A stretch of 64,000 nucleotides of DNA from Paludibacter sp. Its GTDB lineage: Bacteria > Bacteroidota > Bacteroidia > Bacteroidales > Paludibacteraceae. The stretch is taken from positions 1 through 64,000 of the forward strand of contig JAQTUE010000015.1 of assembly GCA_028710415.1 (NCBI GenBank). The letters run 5' to 3'. Of this stretch, positions 43,674 through 54,000 are shown one piece after another. The position numbers and the translations under genes were made by a program. Under the pieces are notes generated by a model. That model searched no databases. It was given only the letters and a program-made list of their open reading frames with translations, and was not told where the DNA came from. Every line of letters begins with the position of its first letter. The stretch's first letter is position 1.

Positions 43674-45125
43674 TTAGTCAATCACAAAAGTTGAAATTGA
43701 CCTTCCCGGTAAATTAGTTTCTATTGATTTGCCATCGATCCATACAGAGAATGCTTCTTTCTTTTCGTGTTCATTCATTACAATCACTGCTATTTTACCA
43801 TCCGTGTTTTGGAATGCCGTAGTGAGCAAATAACTCCTGCTGGAGGAAGCTGATATGCGTTTAGCTCCCGGTTTTACAAACTTTGAAAAATGGCCGATAT
43901 AGTAAAATTCACTGTTGTAGATCAATTCTCCTGTTTTGGTGTTGTAGTGAACAGGTGCAAAACAAAAATTATTTACATGATTCGGTCCGCCTTTTTCGTC
44001 GAGTAATATGTTCCAATCGGTCCAGCCAACAGTTCCGTTATTGAAATCATGAATCATTGATTCCCCGTAATGTTCACCATGTTTCCAGTCATTGATTTTA
44101 TTATATTTAAACTTACCAATGCATCCTTCAGTAAACATCAGGTTTTTATCCGGAAATGCTTCATTCACCTTTTGTACATTTTCGAATTGCTGGAAGCCGC
44201 TTTTCCAGTCTTCATACCAGTGAAAACCTGTTCCCCAGATATATTTAGCAGCATCTTTATCACTTAGGATCTCGTTGGCACGTTGAAACATCAAATCGCG
44301 GTTATGGTCCCATACGATTACTTTTTTATCTTCCATGCCTGACTTGTAAAGGGTTGGTCCCAGATAATTCTTTACAAAGTTTTTTTCCTCAGTGGCAGTG
44401 AATATGCATGATTCCCAGGTCTGTTTAGCCATAGGCTCGTTCTGAACCGATAATCCCCAGATTGGGATACCGAGCTTCTCATATTCACGGATGAATTTGA
44501 CATAATAGTTTGCCCAGGCCTGTTGATACTGCGGCAATAATTTACCACCCTGCAACATGTTATTATTGTCTTTCATCCAAGCCGGAGGGCTCCAGGGGCT
44601 GACATATAGTACCAATTTTCCACCGGCTTCACTGATAGCTTCCTTAATAAAAGGTATGCGGTATTTTAAATCATGACTGAGATTAAATGTTTTCAGTGTA
44701 GAATCATTGTTTTCGACATAAGTATACGTGTCACTTGAGAAATCACAGCTGTTAATAGACGTCCTGGCCAATGAATACCCGATTCCCGTAATCGGATTGT
44801 AATACGATTTCAGGAAATCTTTTTGTTTGCTGGCAGGCATTTTATAAAAGGTTTCGGCAGAAGCATCGGTTAATGCACCACCAATTCCTAACACCGTCTG
44901 GAATTTCTTATGTTGGTTAATAAAAATATTGGTTTCAATTTCAATGGGTTGTTCATGACTCTCTAAATGAAATTCACCTACATATGACAATCGAAGATTG
45001 CCTGTCTGGGAAGTGGTGTATTGCTTTGCAGTTGTGGCAGCCTCTGAAGTAGCAGGTTTCTTTGCATTGATGTAAAAATTACCGGTTATCAAGGTTATAG
45101 CCAGAAGTAATAATTGCTTTTTCAT
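43674..45125 (-). CDS. GH30 glycoside hydrolase, glucocerebrosidase-like (subfamily 1 type)
   Basis: 483 residues with a Sec signal peptide (1-21) and no lipobox, so probably periplasmic. Retaining GH30 catalytic pair: acid/base E230 (SVQNEP) and nucleophile E333 (FTEGC). SYYNPITGIGYSLART and SCDFSSDTYTY closely follow the glucocerebrosidase pattern, which suggests an exo-beta-glucosidase. It is the last gene of the glucan locus, 53 bp after the second GH30. Substrate specificity within the family is inferred. Confidence 0.88.
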   Translation of the reverse strand: MKKQLLLLAITLITGNFYINAKKPATSEAATTAKQYTTSQTGNLRLSYVGEFHLESHEQPIEIETNIFINQHKKFQTVLGIGGALTDASAETFYKMPASKQKDFLKSYYNPITGIGYSLARTSINSCDFSSDTYTYVENNDSTLKTFNLSHDLKYRIPFIKEAISEAGGKLVLYVSPWSPPAWMKDNNNMLQGGKLLPQYQQAWANYYVKFIREYEKLGIPIWGLSVQNEPMAKQTWESCIFTATEEKNFVKNYLGPTLYKSGMEDKKVIVWDHNRDLMFQRANEILSDKDAAKYIWGTGFHWYEDWKSGFQQFENVQKVNEAFPDKNLMFTEGCIGKFKYNKINDWKHGEHYGESMIHDFNNGTVGWTDWNILLDEKGGPNHVNNFCFAPVHYNTKTGELIYNSEFYYIGHFSKFVKPGAKRISASSSRSYLLTTAFQNTDGKIAVIVMNEHEKKEAFSVWIDGKSIETNLPGRSISTFVID

Positions 45126-45178
45126 ATTATACTATTTTGATGTTTTATCTTTACTTTTATAATTGACCCAATACTAAA

Positions 45179-46636
45179 TTACCAGATATAGGTAGCAACT
45201 GAACCGGCAGCTAAATTATGAGTTACCGTTTCTTTTTTGAATTGAATGTTAAACGTTTTATTAGAATTACTTTCATTTAAAACAATAAGTACTTTTTTGC
45301 CGTCAGGAGTGAGGTACGCTACATTCGGCAAATTAGTTACTAAGTTTGATTCGATCCGAATGGAACCCATAGGAACAAATTTCGAAGCGTGGGCAATGAT
45401 ATAGTACGACACATTCCGGGATACATCATTATTAATGGTCAGGCCTCCCTGGCAGGTGCTGCACCCTCCCGAGGTATGTGGATAATAGTTTGGGTCGGAA
45501 GCCAGGTTCCATTCTATTACATTTTTACTCCAGTTTCTTGGTGCTCCGATTATTAGATTTTTCACGTGCCATTTCAAATCTTCGGCGAAGTTACCAGGTC
45601 CGCCCACCCATTGTTCCGTGAAATAAACATTTTTATCAGGATAAGCATTATGTACAGTGGTCAATGCATTTATACTCCCTGCATAAAGATGAAAAGCAGA
45701 ACCATCACTAAACTTACGGGCTTCAGGATCATTTAAAATTGAAATTGGATAATTGTAAACATCACAATTGTGGTCATAGAGGATAATCTTTGTAGTTATG
45801 GAAGCCTTTGCAAACTCAGGTCCCAAATATTGTTTTACAAAATTAGACTGATCGTCTGCCGACATATACATGCTTGGATTATTGTCAGGATTTAGAGGCT
45901 CATTTTGAATTGTCACGGCATCGATAGTAATACCCTGTTCTTTCATCTTCTGAATATACTTAACAAAATAACGGGCATATACTCCAAAATACTCAATCTT
46001 CAAACTTCCCCCTTTAGCACTTTTATTAGTTTTCATCCAGGCAGGTGCCGACCAGGGCGAACCCAGTATTTTAATACCTGGATTGAAAGTAATAACCGAT
46101 TTTAAAACCGGAATTAAATCAAATGAGTCCGGTTTTAAACTAAAATTTTGCAATGCAGTATCCATCTTTGATGGGTCGATATCGTCATACGAAAATACGG
46201 AGGAATTCAGGTCGGATGCCCCTATGCTGATACGGAGGTAATTGATGCCGATCGAAGAACTATCGTTTGAGAAAAGTTCATTCATTAATTTGGAACGATC
46301 GGGTGCAGCTAATTTATTGATTAAAAATGCACTCCCGCCTGTCATGGCAAAACCAAAGCCATCCATTGTCTGGTATTTAGTCATTGAATCAACCAGTATC
46401 GTTGGATTTGAATTCAGGTTTGAAGAGAAATTCAACTCCACATTTTGTTTCTTTAAAAAGATTGATGATCCCGGATCTGTCATCCAACAGGTAACATCAG
46501 TATTCCCAATTTTAGAAACATCAGGCTTTTGCTGAATAATTTCATTCCCGGTAGCACAACTTGAAAAGAATGTCAAGGTGGTTATGAGAACTAATTTAGG
46601 AAGGAATAAGTTATGAATTTGAAATTTACTAAACAT
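45179..46636 (-). CDS. GH30 lipoprotein, endo-beta-1,6-glucanase-like
   Basis: 485 residues. Lipoprotein signal with Cys27 (TFFSSC). Acid/base E246 (TIQNEP) and nucleophile E341 (YFTEQW) are in place. The segment NPSMYMSADDQSNFVKQYLGP resembles GH30 subfamily 3 beta-1,6-glucanases. A surface or outer-membrane location is likely from the lipobox, in contrast to the periplasmic GH30 gene downstream. The two GH30 enzymes differ too much to be a recent duplication. Confidence 0.86.
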   Translation of the reverse strand: MFSKFQIHNLFLPKLVLITTLTFFSSCATGNEIIQQKPDVSKIGNTDVTCWMTDPGSSIFLKKQNVELNFSSNLNSNPTILVDSMTKYQTMDGFGFAMTGGSAFLINKLAAPDRSKLMNELFSNDSSSIGINYLRISIGASDLNSSVFSYDDIDPSKMDTALQNFSLKPDSFDLIPVLKSVITFNPGIKILGSPWSAPAWMKTNKSAKGGSLKIEYFGVYARYFVKYIQKMKEQGITIDAVTIQNEPLNPDNNPSMYMSADDQSNFVKQYLGPEFAKASITTKIILYDHNCDVYNYPISILNDPEARKFSDGSAFHLYAGSINALTTVHNAYPDKNVYFTEQWVGGPGNFAEDLKWHVKNLIIGAPRNWSKNVIEWNLASDPNYYPHTSGGCSTCQGGLTINNDVSRNVSYYIIAHASKFVPMGSIRIESNLVTNLPNVAYLTPDGKKVLIVLNESNSNKTFNIQFKKETVTHNLAAGSVATYIW

Positions 46637-46662
46637 AGAATCTATTATTTTAATCTTATAAA

Positions 46663-47838
46663 TTATTGAAATACCCTGACATAATCAACGATCATACGCT
46701 GCGGAAAAATAGTAGTATTATCCGGGTTTCCGGGCCAATTACCACCTACTGCCACATTCAAAATAAAAAAGAATGGCTTATCAAAAGGATAATCGCCATT
46801 AACCTGCGATTTATTAGCTGTATAAAATGGAATGTTATCAATCAAAAAACTTAATTTGTCTGTTTCCCATAATAGACTAAATACATGAAATTTATCATTG
46901 AATGTCTGGGAATTTAGGGAATAGTTTCCCCCGATATGAGTACTTGGCCCGCCGGCAGCTCCCCAATGTATCGTCCCATAAGTCTTTTGTGGTTCGTGTC
47001 CCAGCAATTCCATAATGTCAATTTCACCACAGGCAGGCCATGATTTCGAGGATATGTTATTCCCCAGCATCCACAATGCCGGCCAGATCCCCTGACCGCT
47101 TGGAAGTTTTGCTCTGAAATCAATGCGACCATATGTAAATGTCTTTTTATCTTTTGAAAGCAATCGTGCTGAAGTGTAATTATTATTCCCATAAGCTTCC
47201 TTTCGTGCTTCCAGGACTAAATAACCATTTGTTACAAATACATTTTTACTTGAATTAGTATAATATTCCAATTCGTTATTTCCCCAACCGGAACCACCTG
47301 TATCATAACCCCAATTTGAGGTATTTATCGTATTGCCGGTAAATTCATCACTCCATACCAAATTTAAGCCCTGATAAGAGGCAGGTGCCGTGTAGCCTGT
47401 GCCATCAATGGATAGGTAAGTTCCATTATTCTGAATTGTTCCGATAGCTTTGCCAGTGTCTGAAAATGAAGCATTAACTGGAGAACTTAATACTAAATTG
47501 AAAGTCTGATCGGCTTGAATCAGGCTATCTGGTAATACGATTACATCAATGTATGCACTTAATGTATTTGCAGGAATGGTTAATGTTCCTGATAATTCAG
47601 TATAATCTTTGCCTGAAATAGCAGTTATGTTTTCTGTTTTATAATTTACAGTTATTTTTTTTGAGCAGGTAGGTGTAACATTTACTGTGAATCGATATGT
47701 TGTCGCATTTATACCCCGTTCATGGGTGATGTTTGATACCGAAAGTTTTGAGATGACTGAATCTTCCGGAGTATTGGTTAAAATATTACAGGAATTGAAA
47801 AGTAAAGCCAGGTTTAAAATAAGAATAATTTTCTTCAT
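46663..47838 (-). CDS. GH16 beta-glucanase lipoprotein with Calx-beta domain
   Basis: 391 residues. Lipobox NSC (Cys17), a Calx-beta domain (about 30-138), and a GH16 catalytic domain (158-391). The active site EIDIME carries nucleophile E272, D274 and acid/base E277. The laminarinase-type pattern (WSDEFTGNTI, GQGIWPALWMLG) suggests endo-beta-1,3-glucanase. The frame is open 26 codons further to 47916, but the ATG at 47838 begins the lipoprotein signal. A terminator-like hairpin lies just upstream. Confidence 0.9.
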   Translation of the reverse strand: MKKIILILNLALLFNSCNILTNTPEDSVISKLSVSNITHERGINATTYRFTVNVTPTCSKKITVNYKTENITAISGKDYTELSGTLTIPANTLSAYIDVIVLPDSLIQADQTFNLVLSSPVNASFSDTGKAIGTIQNNGTYLSIDGTGYTAPASYQGLNLVWSDEFTGNTINTSNWGYDTGGSGWGNNELEYYTNSSKNVFVTNGYLVLEARKEAYGNNNYTSARLLSKDKKTFTYGRIDFRAKLPSGQGIWPALWMLGNNISSKSWPACGEIDIMELLGHEPQKTYGTIHWGAAGGPSTHIGGNYSLNSQTFNDKFHVFSLLWETDKLSFLIDNIPFYTANKSQVNGDYPFDKPFFFILNVAVGGNWPGNPDNTTIFPQRMIVDYVRVFQ

Positions 47839-47864
47839 CAATTTTAAAAATAAAAAGTAAAAAG

Positions 47865-47901
47865 AATAGCAGGAATCAACATTTGTTGATCCCATGCTAT
47901 T
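47865..47901 (-). terminator. hairpin between the PKD lipoprotein and GH16 genes
   Basis: A long imperfect stem (47865-47880 with 47884-47901, one bulge) is followed on the minus strand by a T-rich tail, 26 bp before the GH16 start. It probably ends or attenuates the susC-susD-PKD transcript and lowers expression of the enzymes. Confidence 0.7.
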
Positions 47902-48087
47902 CAGGGTTCCAACCAATTAAAACCAATTTTAAAGTTGTTAAGTGCTTTTGTTGATTAAAATACAATTATATTTAATCAAAAGTTGCCTCAATTATTTTAT
48001 TCAAAATTAACTCTGGGGAACCTGTACCATATTTATCAGTAATACAGGTTCCTTACAGTTAATTTGATACCAAAATTAATGATTAAA

Positions 48088-49539
48088 TTATTGATTAGTA
48101 AACGAGAAATCATCAAAGAAGAATATTCCCGGAGCTGCGTGACCTTCTGCTCCAAACTGAATAACAATCTTGTCATAATCTACACGACCGGCAACAGTAC
48201 TGAAATCGAAAGTGAGATCAAGCCAGGTGTCTTTTGCCAGGTTTGTTTTTACAATTTCAGTCTGAGTAGTATAAGCATTTCCTCCAAGTCCATTGTTTTG
48301 CAATTTAACTGCAACCTGCGATTGTAACTTGTTTATAGTAACCCAACTACCAGCAGTATTGAAAACAGTGTTATAGTCATTAAATGATGGGATGAATACC
48401 TTCATGTGGACTTTATTCAATGAAGAGAGGTCGAACTTATATCCTGTAGCAGTATAGGAGATATTTGAGTAGAAATTATCAGATTTTTCATACAAATAAA
48501 CTTTGGCTGAAGTATTAATCCCTACGGGTGCAGGATTTGAATAATTAGCAATAGTATGAGTTCCCATATCTTGTGCAACGAAATTTACTTTGTTTTTTGC
48601 ACTTTCAAAATTTTCGCTCAAAGCAACTGCCCTCGTTGGTACGATAGGTTTTATATTTAATTCTTTCGGAATTAAACGATACCACCAACCATTACCAGGT
48701 TCGACTGTACTGACACATTTTAAATACATTTCAGTATCGCTGATGCTTACTATCTGATAGGTTGAAGTCCCTGCAAAATGTCCAAAGAACGCACCATCAC
48801 TTAAAGTAATAGTCTTGTCAACTTCATTCAAAGCAAAAGTATAGGTAGCTTTTGGTACAAAACCGATATCAAAATCCCCATCGAGTGCAGCCACCGAATT
48901 TGTATGACCAAGGGCAGCTAAAGCAGTTACACCAGGACCATTTGAATAAACAAACCCGTTATTTTTCCAAACCATTTTAACTCCAACCTGAGTAAAAGTA
49001 AACTCTTGAGTATAAAGACAACTTCTGGTTTTACCTTCTGCGGGACAACTCCACCAACTAGGAGAGGTTGCATCAAAAGGTCCAACTCCAAAATGGCCAT
49101 CATGATACTGGTCAAAAACCCATGTCTTACCATTCAGGTTAGCAGCTCCACCGGTTAATGAATTATACATCGGGGTATTCAACAGCGACATATCATCATT
49201 TACAATAGTAACTTTTTTTGTAATACTTGTTGATCCACCGGTGGTATACAATGTCAATGTAACAGTATATTCACCTTTGAAAGGGAATGAACCCTTTGCC
49301 GTTTCGCCTTTTGCTTTTGTACCGTTACCCAAATCCCAAGTGGCAACGCCCTTCAATTTAGAATTATTCGCAAAATCAATTACATTGGCTTTCGCTGCTG
49401 TAGGAGTCACTGTAAAATCCAACTGGTCGGAAGTTGGCAAAGCACCCAATGCATAATCAGAACCTTGTTGAGGATCGCATGATGTCATTACAAAGAATGA
49501 GAGCAATGCCAAAGCTCCTGTTTTAAATATATTTTTCAT
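48088..49539 (-). CDS. PKD-domain surface glycan-binding lipoprotein
   Basis: 483 residues. Lipobox MTSC (Cys21), a PKD domain (about 30-112, with ATWDLGNGTKAKGE), a middle beta-rich domain (about 130-290), and a C-terminal carbohydrate-binding-like beta-sandwich (about 310-483, ending FFFDDFSF). Its place right after susD is where SusE/F-type or other surface glycan-binding proteins are encoded. It has no visible catalytic motif. Binding to beta-glucan is inferred from the neighbours. Confidence 0.8.
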   Translation of the reverse strand: MKNIFKTGALALLSFFVMTSCDPQQGSDYALGALPTSDQLDFTVTPTAAKANVIDFANNSKLKGVATWDLGNGTKAKGETAKGSFPFKGEYTVTLTLYTTGGSTSITKKVTIVNDDMSLLNTPMYNSLTGGAANLNGKTWVFDQYHDGHFGVGPFDATSPSWWSCPAEGKTRSCLYTQEFTFTQVGVKMVWKNNGFVYSNGPGVTALAALGHTNSVAALDGDFDIGFVPKATYTFALNEVDKTITLSDGAFFGHFAGTSTYQIVSISDTEMYLKCVSTVEPGNGWWYRLIPKELNIKPIVPTRAVALSENFESAKNKVNFVAQDMGTHTIANYSNPAPVGINTSAKVYLYEKSDNFYSNISYTATGYKFDLSSLNKVHMKVFIPSFNDYNTVFNTAGSWVTINKLQSQVAVKLQNNGLGGNAYTTQTEIVKTNLAKDTWLDLTFDFSTVAGRVDYDKIVIQFGAEGHAAPGIFFFDDFSFTNQ

Positions 49540-49565
49540 ATTTATTTTCTTTAATTGTTATGTAA

Positions 49566-51074
49566 TTAATTATAACCAGGGTTCTGTACCAACTTGAATG
49601 CCCCTTCAGTTTTCTCAATTTCAGATTGAGGGATAGGCAATAATTTGTCAGTATCTTTCCATGTCCTGTTTGTAGAGAATGCTGGAATGTTTTCTGTCAA
49701 AATACTTGCATCACCCCAACGTACCAAATCCCAAAAACGCATTCCTTCGCCTAAGAACTCACGACGACGCTCAAGCTTAATATTTGCAGCAGTAGCAGGA
49801 ATGGAAGCAAGGCTTCCTGCACGGGTACGAATCATATCCAGACACTCCTGGGCTGTGATTCCAGCGCCCGGTGCAACTCCTTCAATAACCTGTAAGTCGG
49901 CAATGTTTAGCAATACTTCGGCATAGCGGAAAATGCGGACATTATTATCATAGTTCAAATCCTGATCTCCCGGTGGTGGATTATATCCTTTACGGGCAGC
50001 ATATTTTCCTAAGAAATAACCTGTACTTTGAAAACGTGGAGTATAAGTTCCATCTTCGAAATGATTGATTGAAGCTTCTCTTCGCTTGTCACCTGTTTCA
50101 TACATTGCCCAGGCTTGAGTACGTACCGGTGCAAAACCCCAGCCGCCATTGTAAACCGTATCCACAAGGTTGTTAGGTGAAATGAAGGCCGGAAGATTGG
50201 TACCGAAACCTTGCCATCCAGAAGCCCATGTTTTACCTTTTGGTAATTGGTTGCTCTCAAAAATAGATTCATCACAAAATTCGCCGGTATTTAACCACAT
50301 TCCTGCAAAATTATCAACAAGTTTATATTGTTTGCTGGTAACGATACTATTCAGGTCTGCTAATACTTCAGCATAACGGGTTTGATCTTTCTGATACATA
50401 ACTGCCCTTGATTTCAACATAATGGCCGCTGCTTTACTAACGCGGCCGTCATTAGCCTTTGTTACGCGCATTGGCAATTTATCACCATCGATAGCATAGT
50501 TCAAATCAGCGATAATTTTAGCATAAACTGAGTCTGCTGACATTTGTTTTACCATGTAAGGTGCTGGTATATCGTTTTCAAAATAGGGTATATTTCCCCA
50601 GAATTTCCAAAGCCAATGTGTATAATAAGCCCTAAGGAAATGTGCCTCTGCCTGGTATTGTGCTAATTTCGGTGCTGTAACATTTACTGCATTTGAACAA
50701 GCAAGCAAAACGTTATTACAACGGCTTATGCCACTAAAATAAATTTGCCAGATACCATAGGGTAACTCAGTTGGCGTTACATCTAATTGGGACAAACGGT
50801 AAAGTGTTGCCTGGTCGCCTGCATCACCACCCCCTTTATAAATGTCATCCGAACGAAGATCGGACATTAACGGGATGCTGTTATAATTGTTGGCAGCGTA
50901 ACTATCAAATAACAGAATCTGATAACAAGCACCTAAATTAGACAAGATCGCACCTTCTGTTGCGGCACCCCCCGCTTCCTGCGATTGGGTAGGGTGGTTT
51001 GTCAGAAAGGTATCGTCGCATGAAATAAACCCGATTAAGGCTGCAACTAATATAAATAATTTAATTTTTTTCAT
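49566..51074 (-). CDS. SusD/RagB-family glycan-binding lipoprotein
   Basis: 502 residues. Lipobox ISC (Cys19) and the TPR-rich SusD fold: AEAHFLRAYYTHWLWKFWG and the C-terminal block RRREFLGEGMRFWDLVRWG with LLPIPQSEIEKTEG. It sits as the lid on the SusC channel and passes oligosaccharides to it. It is encoded 19 bp after susC. Confidence 0.95.
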   Translation of the reverse strand: MKKIKLFILVAALIGFISCDDTFLTNHPTQSQEAGGAATEGAILSNLGACYQILLFDSYAANNYNSIPLMSDLRSDDIYKGGGDAGDQATLYRLSQLDVTPTELPYGIWQIYFSGISRCNNVLLACSNAVNVTAPKLAQYQAEAHFLRAYYTHWLWKFWGNIPYFENDIPAPYMVKQMSADSVYAKIIADLNYAIDGDKLPMRVTKANDGRVSKAAAIMLKSRAVMYQKDQTRYAEVLADLNSIVTSKQYKLVDNFAGMWLNTGEFCDESIFESNQLPKGKTWASGWQGFGTNLPAFISPNNLVDTVYNGGWGFAPVRTQAWAMYETGDKRREASINHFEDGTYTPRFQSTGYFLGKYAARKGYNPPPGDQDLNYDNNVRIFRYAEVLLNIADLQVIEGVAPGAGITAQECLDMIRTRAGSLASIPATAANIKLERRREFLGEGMRFWDLVRWGDASILTENIPAFSTNRTWKDTDKLLPIPQSEIEKTEGAFKLVQNPGYN

Positions 51075-51093
51075 ATAAATAATATTTATTAGA

Positions 51094-54000
51094 TTAGAAA
51101 GAAATGTTTGCTCCTACAGATATTGTTCTCGATTGTGGGTAAATTCCTTTATCTACACCAATGTTGAAATAATCTCCTGCAGCAATTTCAGGATCAAATC
51201 CATCATATTTTGTTGAGGTCAGGAGGTTTTCAGCAGTTACAAATACACGAAGCTTTTGAATTGAAACTCTCTTCATCAATTGTGCCGGTAATGTATAACC
51301 TAATTGCAAAGTTTTCAACCGGATATAAGAACCATCCTTGATATATAAATCCGAAGAACGCCAGTTACGATTCGCATTTACAGCTGTCATTCGAGGTATC
51401 AAGTTCGATGTTCCTTCACCGATCCAACGGCCTAACATCCAGGATGGACGATTCATCGCCTGAATATCACCACGTTGCGAGAAGTCAAAAATGTTATTTC
51501 CCTGAGTTCCCTGGAAAAATACAGTTAAGTCAAATCCTTTCCATTCTGCACCAAGATTTAATCCAAATGTCCAGTCCGGCATACCTTTACCAATTTTCGT
51601 TTTATCAGCATCCGTAATTTTATTATCAGGTATTGCATTTCCATTGGCATCTAATGCACCGGCAATATCCCTGAAAATTACATCTCCCGGTTGAGCTTTC
51701 TCTCCGAACTTAGTATTGTAGGCGTCGGCCTGAGCTTGTGTTTGTAAGATACCGTCTGTTTTATAACCGTAGAAGAATGGGTAAACTTCATTATTCATTC
51801 CCTTGACGTAACTACCTACTCCCGAAGCACCTGCGTTTGCATAAATTGCTTCACCCGAGGCATTGCCCAATTTTATCAGTTTATTCTGGATATAAGAGGC
51901 ATTCGCCGCAATGTTAAAAGTGAAATCTTTCATTTTTAATTTGTAAGAAGCTTCAAATTCATACCCTGAATTTTGCATATCTCCGATATTTGCATAGGGT
52001 GCTCCTTTTCCTACATAGTCAGGAATTGGCTGGAACATTAACATTCCGTTTGTCTTTTTATTGAAATAATCAAATCCAAAAGTCAACGAGTTATTGAAGA
52101 AACGGGCATCAAAACCTAAATCAAGCTGTTCTGATTCTTCCCATTTCAAATCCGGATTTGCTATCCTGGAAGGGCTGCTGCCATATTGCATATATTGAGC
52201 TGCAGAAGTACCTGCTGCACCTGAACCAAAATAATAATTTTGATTCCCATCCATTAAACTGGTATAGCCAAACTGACCAATTCTTTCATTTCCGTTTTTA
52301 CCCCAACTTGCACGAACTTTCAAAGTACTGAACCAATCAGGACGAATTTCCAGAAAAGATTCATTGGTTACATTCCAGCCCGCTGAAACAGAAGGAAAAG
52401 TAGCCCATTTGTTGTTTGGTCCAAAGTTGGAGGATCCATCACGACGAACAGTTGCCTGAATCATATATCGTTCGGCATAGTTATAATCAAATCTTCCGAA
52501 ATAAGAAGCAATTGCATTAAAATTGGCGCCTCCTGTTCCACCCTGAACACGTTGCAAAGTTTGATCAGCTATAGCTGAATTGATATTTGCTTTTTCAGGA
52601 TTCGTTTCCAATAATATGAAATTCTGACCGGATAATTCACGTAAAGTGTTCTTTTTAGCCGATTGTCCTACTAAAACAGTAAGATTATGTTTTGTGTTGA
52701 ATGTTTTTGTATAAGTTAATGTATTTTCAATCTGCCAGGTAAAACCACGATGCATATCTGAATTTACAGAACTTTGTGTGACATCTTTGCCCTGATTCGC
52801 CAGAAAATACTGGAAAGAATAGCCGTCACTACCCCAGAATGCCAGGTCGGTACCATAACTGGTTTTAAATTTAAGTCCGTTTAAAACATTTAATTCAGCC
52901 CAGAATGTCGATACAAATTTATCATCATTAAAGATAGAATTTGTTGGCGATGCCAGCATAGCAACCGGATTGGCAATTTCCTGAAATCCTGAAGGCGGTG
53001 TAGAATATACATTGCCATTTTTATCTTTTACAGCATAAGGGTGAGCTGCCAAAACAGCTGCTGGATCTGTTGCAAGTACCGGTACTGTCGGATCAAATAC
53101 CAACGCACTTCCTAATACCGATCCATATTCAGAGTTAGTTTCAATTCCTGAAGATATATCTTTGGAATAACTGATATTAGCACCAACACGTAAATTGTTC
53201 AGAAAAGAGCGATCTTTTACATCAAATACAGTATAAGTACTGTTTGAACGAAGGCTGTAACGTTTATAATTCGATTTCCCATAATTCCCGCCTACAATAC
53301 CTTCCTGATCAAATAAACCGAAAGACAAAAAGTATGTCCCCTTATCAGTACCACCATTTACACTTACCTGGTGATTTACAACAGGCGCATTATAATTAAA
53401 TGTTTGGTCCTGCCAGTCAGTTCCTTTACCGGCAGCTGAAATTTGGGCATTTGTATATTTTGGTGCATTTCCATCATTAATGGAAGATTCATTCATTAAA
53501 GTCATGTATTCAGTAGCATTTAGTACTGATTTCTTCTTCCATGGATTTTGCAAACCGTATGTGAAATCATAATTAATCACTGTTTTTCCAACTGTTCCGG
53601 CTTTAGTGGTAACTAAAATTACACCATTGGCAGCACGTGCTCCATAAATAGCACCGGCAGCAGCATCTTTCAATATTTCTACAGATTGAATATCTGTTGG
53701 ATTCAGGTAAGTAATACCTCCGTCAACTGCCATTCCATCAACAATGTAAAGCGGTTCACTGTTATTTACCGTCCCGACACCACGGATACGAACTTTAGAG
53801 TCAGAACCGGGTTGTCCGGAACTTTGAGTAATCTGAACGCCTGAGACCTTTCCTTTTAGTGCGTCTTCAATACGGGAAGGTGTCGTTTTATTCAAATCTG
53901 CAGCAGTTACTTTACTGATCGCTGCAGATACTACACTCTTTTTCTGAACTCCATAACCCACTACAATAACTTCGTCCAGGTTTTGAATGTCTTCTGCCAA

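Noticed and set aside
43674..46636. The two GH30 genes as a recent tandem duplication
   Set aside because: They match different GH30 subfamily patterns and have different export signals, so they are old paralogues brought together in one locus.
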